Assembly (NCBI RefSeq): GCF_011045035.1
Contig: NZ_JAALAA010000016.1
Coordinates: forward strand, 62,001-126,000
DNA: 64,000 nucleotides
From: Nocardioides turkmenicus
GTDB taxonomy: Bacteria > Actinomycetota > Actinomycetes > Propionibacteriales > Nocardioidaceae
Direction of reading: 5' to 3'
Within the stretch, counting starts at the first letter, position 1. Every line of letters starts with the position of its first letter. Position numbers and translations under genes: made by a program. The notes under the pieces are model-generated. The model had not been told where the DNA came from. It did no database searches and was given only the letters and a program-made list of their open reading frames with translations. This document shows, in pieces, positions 7,912 through 16,083 of the stretch.

Positions 7912-10900
7912 ATGTCCTCCGACCAGCCTGCCGCCGTCTCCGTGGCGATCACCTATCCCGCCGAGCTCCCTGTCACCCAGCGCCGCGAGGACATCGCCGC
8001 GGCCATCCGTGATCACCAGGTCGTGATCGTCGCCGGCGAGACCGGGTCGGGCAAGACGACCCAGCTGCCCAAGATCTGCCTGGAGCTGGGCCGCGGATCG
8101 AACGGCATCATCGGGCACACCCAGCCGCGCCGGATCGCGGCGCGGTCGGTCGCGGAGCGGATCGCCTCCGAGCTCGGCACCGAGCTCGGGGACCTCGTCG
8201 GCTATCAGGTGCGGTTCACCGACAAGTCCTCGGCCGCGAGCCGGATCAAGCTGATGACCGACGGCATCCTGCTCGCCGAGCTGCAGCGCGACCGCGACCT
8301 GCGCCGCTACGACACGATCATCATCGACGAGGCCCACGAGCGGTCGCTCAACATCGACTTCCTGCTCGGCTACCTGCGCCGGCTGCTCCCGCGGCGACCG
8401 GACCTGAAGGTGATCATCACCTCGGCGACGATCGACCCGGAGCGGTTCGCGGCCCACTTCGCCGACCCGCGTTCCGGAGAGCCTGCGCCGATCATCGAGG
8501 TCTCCGGGCGCACCTACCCCGTCGAGGTCCGCTACCGGCCGCTGATGGAGCTCTCCGAGGAGACTGGGCCTGAAAAGGATGGCGAGGGCGAGGTCGTCGT
8601 CCGCGACCAGACCGAGGCCATCGTCGACGCGGTCAAGGAGCTCTCCGCCGAGGGGCCCGGCGACGTGCTCGTCTTCCTCCCCGGCGAGCGGGAGATCCGC
8701 GATGCCGCCGACGCCCTCGCCGATGCGCTCGGGCTGAACCGCGGCGGCCCGTCGACCGGCCTGGTCGAGATCGTGCCCTTGTTCTCGCGGTTGTCGGCGG
8801 CCGACCAGCACCGTGTCTTCTCGCCCCACACCGGCCGCCGGATCGTCCTCGCGACCAACGTCGCCGAGACCTCGCTGACGGTCCCCGGGATCAAGTACGT
8901 CGTCGACACCGGTGTCGCCCGCATCTCCCGCTACTCCGCACGCACGAAGGTGCAGCGGCTGCCCATCGAGCCGATCTCGCAGGCGTCGGCGAACCAGCGG
9001 TCGGGACGTACCGGGCGGGTCGAGGCGGGCATCGCGATCCGGCTCTACTCGGAGGAGGACTTCCTCGGTCGGCCGGAGTTCACCGACCCGGAGATCCTCC
9101 GCACCAACCTGGCGAGCGTCATTCTCCAGATGGCCTCGCTCGGGCTGGGGGACATCGCCCGGTTCCCGTTCGTGGAGGCGCCCGACCGGCGCAACATCAC
9201 CGCCGGCGTACAGCTTCTGGAGGAGCTCGGCGCGATGCGCGGCCAGCGGCTGACGAAGCTGGGCCGGCGGCTCGCCAGGCTGCCGATCGACCCGCGGCTG
9301 GCGCGGATGGTGCTCGAGGCCGAGCGGCTCGGCTGCGTACGCGACGTCATCGTCGTCGCCGCCGCGCTCTCGCTCCAGGATCCGCGCGAGCGCCCGGGTC
9401 AGGAGCACCCCAAGGAGCAGGCCCAGGCCGACCAGCTGCACGCCCGGTTCAAGGACGAGACCTCCGACTTCCTGACCTGGCTCAACCTGTGGCGCTACCT
9501 CAAGGAGCAGCAGCACGAGCTCTCGTCGAGCGCGTTCCGGCGGCTGTGCAAGCGGGAGTTCCTCCACTACGTACGCGTCCGGGAGTGGCAGGACCTGGAG
9601 TCGCAGCTGCGGCAGGTGTGCCGGGAGATGAAGATCGACCTCGGCAAGGGCCACCGCGACGTCGGTCACGACGACGGCGAAACCGCACCGAAATCAGAGG
9701 GAGCGGCCTACGACGCCGACGGCATCCACCAGGCGCTGCTCTCCGGTCTGCTCTCGCACATCGGGGCGCTGGAGGAGCGGGACAAGAAGGCCGACGCCGC
9801 CGCTGCGCGCGACCGTCGGCGGCCGGGGCCGCGGGAGTACGAGGGAGCCCGGGGCGCGAAGTTCGCGATCTTCCCCGGCTCGGCGCTGCACCGGAAGAAC
9901 CCGCAGTTCGTGATGTCGGCGGAGCTGGTCGAGACCTCCCGGCTCTGGGCCCGGCAAAATTCCTCGATCAAGCCCGAGTGGGCCGAGCGACTGGGCCGTG
10001 ACCTGGTCAAACGCACCTACTCCGAGCCGCACTGGTCTACGAGGCGCGCCTCGGTGATGGCCCGCGAGAAGGTGACGCTCTACGGCGTCCCGCTGGTCGC
10101 CGACCGTCCCGTGGCCTACGGCAAGATCGATCCCGAGCTCTCCCGCGAGCTCTTCATCCGGCATGCGCTGGTCTATGGCGAGTGGCGTACGAACCATCGG
10201 TTCCTCCGCGACAACGCGAAGCTCCTGGAGGAGGCCGAGGAGCTCGAGCACCGGGCCCGCCGCCGCGACATCGTGGTCGACGAGCACGCGCTCTTCGACT
10301 TCTACGACCGCCGGCTGCCGGCGTCGATCGTGTCCGGGGCCCACTTCGACCAGTGGTGGAAGACCGCGCGTCGCGAGACCCCCGACCTGCTCACCTTCGA
10401 CCTCTCGATGCTCACCAACGAGGCCGCCGGTGAGGTGACGGAGGCGGACTTCCCGGCCGAGTGGGACGCTGGCCCGCTGACGTTCTCGCTGAGCTACCAG
10501 TTCGAGCCGGGCGCGGCCGACGACGGGCTGACGATCGACGTGCCGGTGGCGACCCTCAACCGGGTCGGCGCGGACGACTTCTCCTGGCTGGTGCCGGGGC
10601 TGCGCGAGGAGCTGGTGACCGCGCTGATCCGGTCGCTCCCCAAACAGCTGCGGGTCAGCTTCGTGCCCGCTCCCGACAAGGCGCGGGCGTTCCTGAAGGA
10701 GACGCCGCCGGGGGAGGAGCCGTTGCTGACCGCGCTGGAGCGCTGGGCGCGCTCGACCGCCGGCGTGCACATCCCGCGCGAGGCGTGGGACTGGGACAAG
10801 GTGCCCGAGCACCTGCGCCCGACCTACCGCATCGTCGGTGAGGACGGCAAGGAGACCGCTAAGGGCAAGGACCTCGACGCGCTCAAGGCCCCGCTCGAGG

Positions 10901-11805
10901 GTGAGTTCAAGGCCGCGATCGCCGAGGTCGCCGCCTCCGCCGGTCACACCCGCACCGGAGAGACGAGCTGGGTCTTCGGTGACATCGCGCAGACCGTGAC
11001 CGAGAAGCGTGCCGGGCACGAGGTCACCGTCTTCCCGTGCCTGTCCGACGAGGGCGCGACGGTCGGCCTCGTCGTCGCCGGGTCGGCCGAGGAGGCCGAG
11101 GCACGACACCGGCTGGGCGTCGTACGTCTCCTGCTCCTCGCTCTCCCGGATGTCGGCAAGCAGGTCGTCGACGGCCTGACCACCATGGAGAAGCTCGCGC
11201 TGGCCAGCTCCCCCTACCCCAGCGCCGCCGAGCTCGTCGAGGACTGCCGCGCCGCCGTCGTCCGCCAGCTGGTCGATGCCCGTCCGCTGCCGCGGACCGA
11301 GGAGGCGTACGAGGCGGTGCTGGCCGCCGCCGGCACCCAGGCCGACCTGGTGGCGGCCGTCCGTGCGGTCCTCGCCGACGTGATGCGGGCGCTCGATGCG
11401 TACCGGGAGACCGACAAGGCGCTCTCCGGGCGGGCCGACATGTTCCAGCTCCCTGCCCTGACCGACATGAAGGACCAGCTCGCGCGGCTGGTCTACCGGG
11501 GCTTCGTCGCCGACGCCGGCGCGCAGCACATCCGGCGCTACCCGACCTACCTGAAGGCGATCGTCGAGCGCCGGCGCAAGCTCGACGCCGACCTGCGCGG
11601 CGACCGCGCGACCCACGACCGGATCGCGTCGCTCCAGGACGCCTACCTGCACCAGGTCGAGGCGCTGGCCGAGGGCCGGCCGCCCGGGCCGCGGCTGCGG
11701 CAGGTGCGGTGGATGCTCGAGGAGTACCGCGTCCAGCTCTGGGCCCAGCAGCTCGGCACCGCCGAGAAGGTCTCCGACGCGCGCATCCGCAAGCTGCTCG
11801 GCTGA
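7912..11805 (+). CDS. hrpA: ATP-dependent RNA helicase HrpA
   Basis: A DEAH-box helicase of 1297 residues, the usual length for the full HrpA. In order it shows motif I GETGSGKTTQLPK, motif Ia HTQPRRIAARSVAERIA, motif II DEAHERSLNIDFLLG, motif III SATID, and motifs IV-VI including 'NVAETSLTVPGI' and 'QRSGRTGRVEAGIA'. The winged-helix/HA2 and OB regions follow, and the long C-terminal DUF3418 part ends in 'KVSDARIRKLLG'. It unwinds structured RNA, with family roles in mRNA turnover and rescue of collided ribosomes. The ATG at 7912 gives the conserved MSSDQPAAVSV-type start, with a purine-rich GGGGGAGA about 11 nt upstream. Confidence 0.96.
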   Translation: MSSDQPAAVSVAITYPAELPVTQRREDIAAAIRDHQVVIVAGETGSGKTTQLPKICLELGRGSNGIIGHTQPRRIAARSVAERIASELGTELGDLVGYQVRFTDKSSAASRIKLMTDGILLAELQRDRDLRRYDTIIIDEAHERSLNIDFLLGYLRRLLPRRPDLKVIITSATIDPERFAAHFADPRSGEPAPIIEVSGRTYPVEVRYRPLMELSEETGPEKDGEGEVVVRDQTEAIVDAVKELSAEGPGDVLVFLPGEREIRDAADALADALGLNRGGPSTGLVEIVPLFSRLSAADQHRVFSPHTGRRIVLATNVAETSLTVPGIKYVVDTGVARISRYSARTKVQRLPIEPISQASANQRSGRTGRVEAGIAIRLYSEEDFLGRPEFTDPEILRTNLASVILQMASLGLGDIARFPFVEAPDRRNITAGVQLLEELGAMRGQRLTKLGRRLARLPIDPRLARMVLEAERLGCVRDVIVVAAALSLQDPRERPGQEHPKEQAQADQLHARFKDETSDFLTWLNLWRYLKEQQHELSSSAFRRLCKREFLHYVRVREWQDLESQLRQVCREMKIDLGKGHRDVGHDDGETAPKSEGAAYDADGIHQALLSGLLSHIGALEERDKKADAAAARDRRRPGPREYEGARGAKFAIFPGSALHRKNPQFVMSAELVETSRLWARQNSSIKPEWAERLGRDLVKRTYSEPHWSTRRASVMAREKVTLYGVPLVADRPVAYGKIDPELSRELFIRHALVYGEWRTNHRFLRDNAKLLEEAEELEHRARRRDIVVDEHALFDFYDRRLPASIVSGAHFDQWWKTARRETPDLLTFDLSMLTNEAAGEVTEADFPAEWDAGPLTFSLSYQFEPGAADDGLTIDVPVATLNRVGADDFSWLVPGLREELVTALIRSLPKQLRVSFVPAPDKARAFLKETPPGEEPLLTALERWARSTAGVHIPREAWDWDKVPEHLRPTYRIVGEDGKETAKGKDLDALKAPLEGEFKAAIAEVAASAGHTRTGETSWVFGDIAQTVTEKRAGHEVTVFPCLSDEGATVGLVVAGSAEEAEARHRLGVVRLLLLALPDVGKQVVDGLTTMEKLALASSPYPSAAELVEDCRAAVVRQLVDARPLPRTEEAYEAVLAAAGTQADLVAAVRAVLADVMRALDAYRETDKALSGRADMFQLPALTDMKDQLARLVYRGFVADAGAQHIRRYPTYLKAIVERRRKLDADLRGDRATHDRIASLQDAYLHQVEALAEGRPPGPRLRQVRWMLEEYRVQLWAQQLGTAEKVSDARIRKLLG

Positions 11806-11839
11806 TCTCGGGGACGGTGCCGGGGCCGGTGCGGGCGTG

Positions 11840-11912
11840 GTGTAACACGTCGTTCGTAGGACTATCCGGTCGTTCTGATAGGGCGACCAGTCCTACGAAC
11901 GACGTGTTACAC
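11840..11912. repeat. Long perfect inverted repeat downstream of hrpA
   Basis: Arms of 24 nt (11840-11863 and 11889-11912) are exact reverse complements, with GTGTAACACG at the left end and CGTGTTACAC at the right. Inside, GGTCG (11868-11872) can pair with CGACC (11884-11888) after a 4-nt bulge, so nearly the whole 73 bp folds into one stem. It may terminate hrpA transcription, but the stem is unusually long and has no T-run. A palindromic repeat family or miniature element is an alternative. Confidence 0.8.
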
Positions 11913-11940
11913 GGCCGCGGCGGCCGCTACGCTCGATCTG

Positions 11941-12537
11941 ATGCCCAGAGAGTTTCGCTCGCCGATACGTCCCGGGGACGGCTTCTTCGACTCCCTCCTC
12001 GGGGGTGACGACCCTGCCCTGGTGCAGGAGGCGGCCGACGCGGCGGCGACGGCGCTCGTACGCGGCGCGCGGGAGAGCGACGACCCGGCGGTCGCCGAGC
12101 GGATCCTGCACCTGGCCGAGTCCGAGGGCATCGAGACGATCGCCGAGGTGTGGTCCAGCTCACCGGCGGAGTCGCTGGCCGGGTGCCTGTGGCGGCTCTA
12201 CCTGCTCCGCAGCTGGGTCTACGCGGACCCGGTCGGCGCTGCGCGTGAGTTCGAGGCCGGGCGGGCCAAGGCTCAGGTCGCGCAGGTCGTCGCGGGAGTC
12301 GCGGAGCCCCCGGGCCCTCAGGAGCTGAAGGCGATGGTCGACGAGGTGCTGCGCGGCATCGCCGGCAGCGACTTCGCCGTGGTGCTCCTCCGCGCCGCCG
12401 CCTTCTCCCGCGTCATCGCCGCCGGACGGGCGGCCTTGGACCCGGACGCCGCCGCCAAGGACGTACGCAAGATGCTGCAGCTCTCCGAGCAGCTCGAGGC
12501 TGCGGGGCATGCCGAGCTGGACCACCGGCTGACGTGA
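11941..12537 (+). CDS. Conserved actinobacterial protein of unknown function
   Basis: A 198-residue, largely helical soluble protein that opens 'MPREFRSPIRPGDGFFDSLL'. I recognise it as a family seen across Nocardioides and Cellulomonas relatives (the 'SLAGCLWRLYLLRSWVYADP' and 'VAGVAEPPGPQELKAMVDEV' segments), sometimes labelled RNA polymerase beta subunit in databases. The sequence does not support that label. A TACGCT hexamer ends 7 nt before the ATG and no Shine-Dalgarno is visible, so the transcript may be leaderless. Function unknown. It precedes the candidate RNA and the PemK-like gene on the same strand. Confidence 0.8.
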   Translation: MPREFRSPIRPGDGFFDSLLGGDDPALVQEAADAAATALVRGARESDDPAVAERILHLAESEGIETIAEVWSSSPAESLAGCLWRLYLLRSWVYADPVGAAREFEAGRAKAQVAQVVAGVAEPPGPQELKAMVDEVLRGIAGSDFAVVLLRAAAFSRVIAAGRAALDPDAAAKDVRKMLQLSEQLEAAGHAELDHRLT

Positions 12538-12593
12538 GTCGCGGTGCGGTAGCCTCCTGCTCGCTTTGATGTGGCTGAGGTTGGGGGCACCGT

Positions 12594-12706
12594 TACACTG
12601 GTCGCCGAACACGTCGGGCTGCGGCAGCCCCGGGTCCCAACTTCAGCCGCTACGAGCGGCCTTGCGCCGTGAGGCGCTCCCGGTCCGGCGTGTTCATCAT
12701 CTTTTG
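12594..12706 (+). ncRNA. Candidate structured RNA upstream of the PemK-like gene
   Basis: A -10 hexamer TACACT (12594-12599) is followed about 8 nt later by a multibranch fold. The outer stem is GAACACGTCGG (12607-12617) with CCGGCGTGTTC (12685-12695), one G-U or mismatch. Hairpin 1 is GGGCTGCGGCAGCCC (12616-12630), hairpin 2 GCCGCTACGAGCGGC (12646-12660) and hairpin 3 GCGCCGTGAGGCGC (12664-12677). A further CCGGG/CCCGG pairing (12630-12634 with 12679-12683) closes the inner loop. CATCATCTTTT follows the outer stem. It may be a leader with terminator or a free small RNA. I recognise no Rfam class. Confidence 0.5.
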
Positions 12707-12759
12707 CGGTGCACCTCGGCTGGGCGGCCATGACGCCAGCCACCCACCAAGGAGCCGAA

Positions 12760-13170
12760 GTGACCGACATCCAGCCCGCCCCGCGCGAGGGCGCCATCTC
12801 CTACGAGCCGGAGATCGGCGACGGCAACGCCGACCCGGGCGAGGTCGTGTGGGGCTGGGTGCCCTACGAGGACGACGAGACCCAGGGCAAGGACCGGCCC
12901 GTGCTGGTGATCGGGCAGAAGGCCGGTCTGCTCCTCTGCCTGATGCTGACCAGCAAGGACCACGACCGTGACGAGGCCCAGGAGGCCCGCCACGGACGGC
13001 ACTGGATGGACGTCGGCACCGGCGGCTGGGACCGGCAGGGCCGGCCCTCGGAGGTGCGGCTGGACCGGCTGATCCGGATGGACCCCGCCGACGTACGCCG
13101 CGAGGGCGATGTGCTGGCCAAGGAGATCTTCGACGATGTGATCAAGGCCGCACGCGATCACCTCGTCTGA
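12760..13170 (+). CDS. PemK/MazF-like growth-inhibitor family protein
   Basis: A 136-residue protein with the PemK/MazF-like core: 'GEVVWGWVPYEDDETQGKDR', 'PVLVIGQKAGLLLCLMLTSK' and 'PSEVRLDRLIRMDPADVRRE'. MazF proteins are ribosome-independent mRNA endonucleases. This actinobacterial branch is often annotated as growth inhibitor PemK but usually stands alone. No antitoxin gene is adjacent here, so toxicity is not established. The GTG at 12760 is chosen because AAGGAG lies 5 nt upstream; an ATG at 12730 lacks a ribosome site. The candidate structured RNA ends about 60 nt upstream and could regulate it. Confidence 0.75.
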   Translation: MTDIQPAPREGAISYEPEIGDGNADPGEVVWGWVPYEDDETQGKDRPVLVIGQKAGLLLCLMLTSKDHDRDEAQEARHGRHWMDVGTGGWDRQGRPSEVRLDRLIRMDPADVRREGDVLAKEIFDDVIKAARDHLV

Positions 13171-13235
13171 GGCGGCGCTGGGGTCGTCTTCTCAGGAAGT
13201 GTCCAGGTACGTATCGTAAAGTGAATCGCTGGTAA

Positions 13236-13266
13236 ACCGGGTCTGTGGTTCCATCACAGACCCGGT
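13236..13266 (+). terminator. Strong hairpin after the PemK-like gene
   Basis: ACCGGGTCTGTG (13236-13247) pairs perfectly with CACAGACCCGGT (13255-13266) around a 7-nt loop. It stands between the PemK-like gene and the lipoprotein gene, 24 nt before the latter's start, so it could also act within that gene's leader. Confidence 0.7.
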
Positions 13267-13290
13267 CCTGGTGTTGAGATGGAGGAAATG

Positions 13291-14652
13291 GTGCGGCGCA
13301 CGCGATTGGCAACGGCGCTTCTGGTGACGGTTCTCTCGGCGTCCCTCGCCGCCTGCGGCGGTGAGCCGACCTCGAAGCCCTCGCCGAGCACCACGACCAA
13401 GGCGCCCGCGAAGGTGAAGCTCGTCTTCGGGGTCTCGGGCCACAAGACGCTGGTCGACACCTACAAGCAGCTGGCCGCCGAATACACCCAGGAGGTCCCC
13501 AACGTCACCGTCGAGGTGAAGTCCTGGCCGACCGCCGACCAGCTCACCGCGGCCGTCAGCGGCGGCGAGAAGGTCGACGTCGTGCTGACCCCGCGCGCCG
13601 ACGTCGAGATGTTCGCCGAGGACAAGCGGATCCAGCCCGTCGACACCCTGCTCGAGGCCCGCAACGTCGACTTCGGCGACAAGTACTCCCGCGAGGCGAT
13701 GGAGGACTTCTCCGTCGACCGCCGCCTGGAGTGCATGCCCTACTCAGTCTCCCCACAGGTCGTCTACGTCAACACCGGCCTGATCGACTTCGAGGCGATG
13801 AAGGAGGAGGGTCTGCCGACGCCGACCGTCCGCGCCGACGGCTCCCTGCGCGGCTGGACCCTCGAGCAGTTCGGTGCTGCGATGACGTACGCCGCCGAGC
13901 ACCACAAGGGTGTCCGAGGCACCTACGTCGAGCAGAACCTCACCGCGCTGATGCCCTGGCTCGCCGGCGCCGGGGTCACCCTCTTCGACGACCCGCTGGC
14001 CCCGACCACCACGACCCTCGGCGACTCGTCCGGCGCCTACGAGGACCTGGTCGAGGCGTTCAGCCAGCCCAACGTGCTGGCCACGGCCAAGGACCTCGGC
14101 GGTCGCACCCCGTTCCAGGCGTTCAAGCAGGGCCGTCTGGTCGCGCTCGCCGGTGACCGATCGCTGGTCTCCGACCTCCGTGCGACCGAGGGCATGGAGT
14201 GGGACGTGATGCCGATGCCGGGCGGCAACGGCACCACCGGCGACTACGCCGGCCTGTGCATGGGCTCGGAGACCGTCGACCCCGACGCCACCGCCGACTT
14301 CCTCACCTACCTCATCTCGACCGAGTCGGTCGTCAAGATGGTTCGCACCGGCCACTTCGTCCCGGTCAACTCCGAGGTCGGCTACGCCCCGGTCTTCACC
14401 CAGCCCCAGCGCAACCCCAAGAACGCGCGCATCTTCACCGACACGGTCCGGGACATGCAGGTCCTCCCCGAGGCCGCCCAGCTCGCCCAGCTCCAGAAGG
14501 TCGCCGCCGTCGCGGTCCGGGGATCGTTGGCGGTCGCGGAGCCCGACCAGGTCGAGGACTTCGCGGCCCAGATCGACGAGCTCTCCAAGACCGTCTTCCC
14601 GCAGCCGACGCCGTCGGCCTCACCGACCCCCTCCACCTCGCCCAGCTCCTAG
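13291..14652 (+). CDS. Extracellular solute-binding lipoprotein (family 1)
   Basis: A 453-residue lipoprotein. The short basic start, hydrophobic run and lipobox SLAACGG place the lipidated Cys near residue 23. A Pro/Thr/Lys linker precedes the binding protein fold ('KLVFGVSGHKTLVDTYKQLA', 'GGEKVDVVLTPRADVEMFAE', 'VYVNTGLIDFEAMKEEGLPT'), of the type that delivers sugars to an ABC permease. The C-terminus is a Pro/Ser/Thr-rich tail. GTG at 13291 has GGAGG five bases upstream, whereas the ATGs at 13279 and 13288 are too close to it. No permease or ATPase gene is adjacent, so the transporter it serves is unknown. Confidence 0.85.
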   Translation: MRRTRLATALLVTVLSASLAACGGEPTSKPSPSTTTKAPAKVKLVFGVSGHKTLVDTYKQLAAEYTQEVPNVTVEVKSWPTADQLTAAVSGGEKVDVVLTPRADVEMFAEDKRIQPVDTLLEARNVDFGDKYSREAMEDFSVDRRLECMPYSVSPQVVYVNTGLIDFEAMKEEGLPTPTVRADGSLRGWTLEQFGAAMTYAAEHHKGVRGTYVEQNLTALMPWLAGAGVTLFDDPLAPTTTTLGDSSGAYEDLVEAFSQPNVLATAKDLGGRTPFQAFKQGRLVALAGDRSLVSDLRATEGMEWDVMPMPGGNGTTGDYAGLCMGSETVDPDATADFLTYLISTESVVKMVRTGHFVPVNSEVGYAPVFTQPQRNPKNARIFTDTVRDMQVLPEAAQLAQLQKVAAVAVRGSLAVAEPDQVEDFAAQIDELSKTVFPQPTPSASPTPSTSPSS

Positions 14653-14675
14653 CCGCCGAGGCGTCGGTGACCGCC

Positions 14676-14794
14676 GGTCGAGCCGCGAGGCCGCCTGCGG
14701 CCGAGCGTGTCGAGACCAACACAGTCCTATCGAGCGCCGACGGGACTGTGTTGGTCGCGACACGCCTCCGCCTAGCGGCTCCGGCGGCTCGACC
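14676..14794. repeat. Nested palindromic element between convergent genes
   Basis: The outer arms GGTCGAGCCGC (14676-14686) and GCGGCTCGACC (14784-14794) are perfect complements. The inner arms, GTGTCGaGACCAACACAGTCC (14707-14727) and its partner (14743-14763), match at 20 of 21 positions. The left half (CCGCCTGCGGCCGAGCGTGTCGAGACC) has the look of the dispersed intergenic palindromes common in Nocardioides-type genomes. It lies between the lipoprotein and RNase D 3' ends and may terminate both. Confidence 0.8.
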
Positions 14795-14814
14795 AGCGCG
14801 AGGCTGGGCTCGGG

Positions 14815-16083
14815 TCAGGACTCGAGGTCGGCGTGGAGGACCGCGTCGGTGAGCAGCGGGGCGGTGAGGGCGATCTGCCAGCCGCGGGCGCCGAAGCCGG
14901 AGAGGATCTCGATGATGCCGTCGAGGAGGGCGCCGGGATCGCGGGTCTTCGGCGGCGTCCACATGGCGCGGCGCAGGAAGTCGGGGGTGAGCAGGTTCTC
15001 GGCGGGGAGGTTGCGGGCCTCGGCGAGCGCATTGACCGACTCCCGCGCCAGCGCGAGACGGCGGGCGGCCGCCGGGTCCTTGTCGGCCCACGCGCGCGGC
15101 GGGGGTGGGCCCTCGGCGCGCGGGGACCGCACCGGAAGCTCGTCCTCGTCCATCGTGAGCGCACGGTTGATCGCCTTCACCCAGGAGGTCGCGTAGCGCT
15201 CGGCACCGCGGCCGTGGAAGCCCTTCAGACCGAGCAGTGCGGCCTTGTCCTGCGGGAGCTCATGCGCGGCGGCCACGATCGCGGCGTCGGGGATGATCCG
15301 GCTCGGAGTGACGTCACGCTGCTGGGCGATCCGGTCACGCTCGGTCCACAGCTCCCGCACCGCGGCGAGCCCGCGGCGGCCGCGGACGCGGTGCATGCCG
15401 GAGGTGCGCCGCCAGGCATCCGTACGCACCGGCGCCTCGAACCCGCGCAGCCAGTCGAACTCCTGCCGGGCCCAGGCGTCCTTGCCCTGCGCGACGAGCT
15501 CGGCGGCCAGCGCGTCGCGCAGCTCGACGAGGACCTCGACGTCCAGGGCGGCGTACTCCAGCCAGGCGTCGGGCAACGGCCGGGTCGACCAGTCGGCCGC
15601 GGAGTGCTCCTTGAGCATCGTGAAGCCGAGCACCGTCTCGACCAGGGTGCCGAGCCCGACCCGCGGGTAGCCCAGCAGCCGCCCCGCGAGCTCGGTGTCG
15701 AACAGCGCGGACGGGTGCAGGCCGAGGTCGCTGAGGCAGGGGAGGTCCTGGGTGGCGGCGTGCAGGATCCACTCGGTGCCGTCGAGCGCCTCGATCAGCG
15801 GGTCCATCGTGGTCAGCTCGATCGGGTCGATCAGCCAGATCCCGGAGCCTTCACGGCGCAGCTGGATCAGGTAGGCCCGGTTGGAGTAGCGGTAGCCGGA
15901 AGCGCGCTCGGCGTCGATCCCGACCGGACCGGTGCCGGCGGCGATGGCCGCGGCGGCCTTGACCAAGCCCTCGTCGGTGTCGGTCACCGGAGGCAGTCCG
16001 TCACGCAGGGTCAGCAGCGGCGCCGGAGCAGCATCTTCTGGTGTGTCCGGCCCCTTCTCGGCCTCGGTGTTGTCTTCGATCAC
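14815..16083 (-). CDS. rnd: Ribonuclease D (3'-5' exoribonuclease, HRDC domain)
   Basis: A 422-residue protein. The DEDD-y nuclease domain occupies about residues 30-215: motif I 'GPVGIDAERASG', motif II 'WILHAATQDLPCLSDLG' with 'LFDTELAGRLLGYP', and motif III 'PDAWLEYAALDVEVLVELRD'. An HRDC helix bundle follows ('AVRELWTERDRIAQQRDV'), then a C-terminal extension typical of actinobacteria. It trims the 3' ends of stable RNA precursors. The GTG start at 16083 overlaps the stop of the upstream DUF3000 gene (GTGA), so the pair is translationally coupled. Confidence 0.92.
   Translation of the reverse strand: MIEDNTEAEKGPDTPEDAAPAPLLTLRDGLPPVTDTDEGLVKAAAAIAAGTGPVGIDAERASGYRYSNRAYLIQLRREGSGIWLIDPIELTTMDPLIEALDGTEWILHAATQDLPCLSDLGLHPSALFDTELAGRLLGYPRVGLGTLVETVLGFTMLKEHSAADWSTRPLPDAWLEYAALDVEVLVELRDALAAELVAQGKDAWARQEFDWLRGFEAPVRTDAWRRTSGMHRVRGRRGLAAVRELWTERDRIAQQRDVTPSRIIPDAAIVAAAHELPQDKAALLGLKGFHGRGAERYATSWVKAINRALTMDEDELPVRSPRAEGPPPPRAWADKDPAAARRLALARESVNALAEARNLPAENLLTPDFLRRAMWTPPKTRDPGALLDGIIEILSGFGARGWQIALTAPLLTDAVLHADLES

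Noticed and set aside
7489..9669. 726-codon minus-strand open frame inside hrpA
   Set aside because: Antisense shadow of the helicase; composition (Arg, Leu, Asp, Val) and lack of a ribosome site argue against coding.
12540..12720. SRP RNA, tmRNA, 6S RNA or 6C RNA at the structured element
   Set aside because: The conserved SRP GGAA/GCAGCC core, tmRNA tag reading frame and C-rich loops of 6C are not present.
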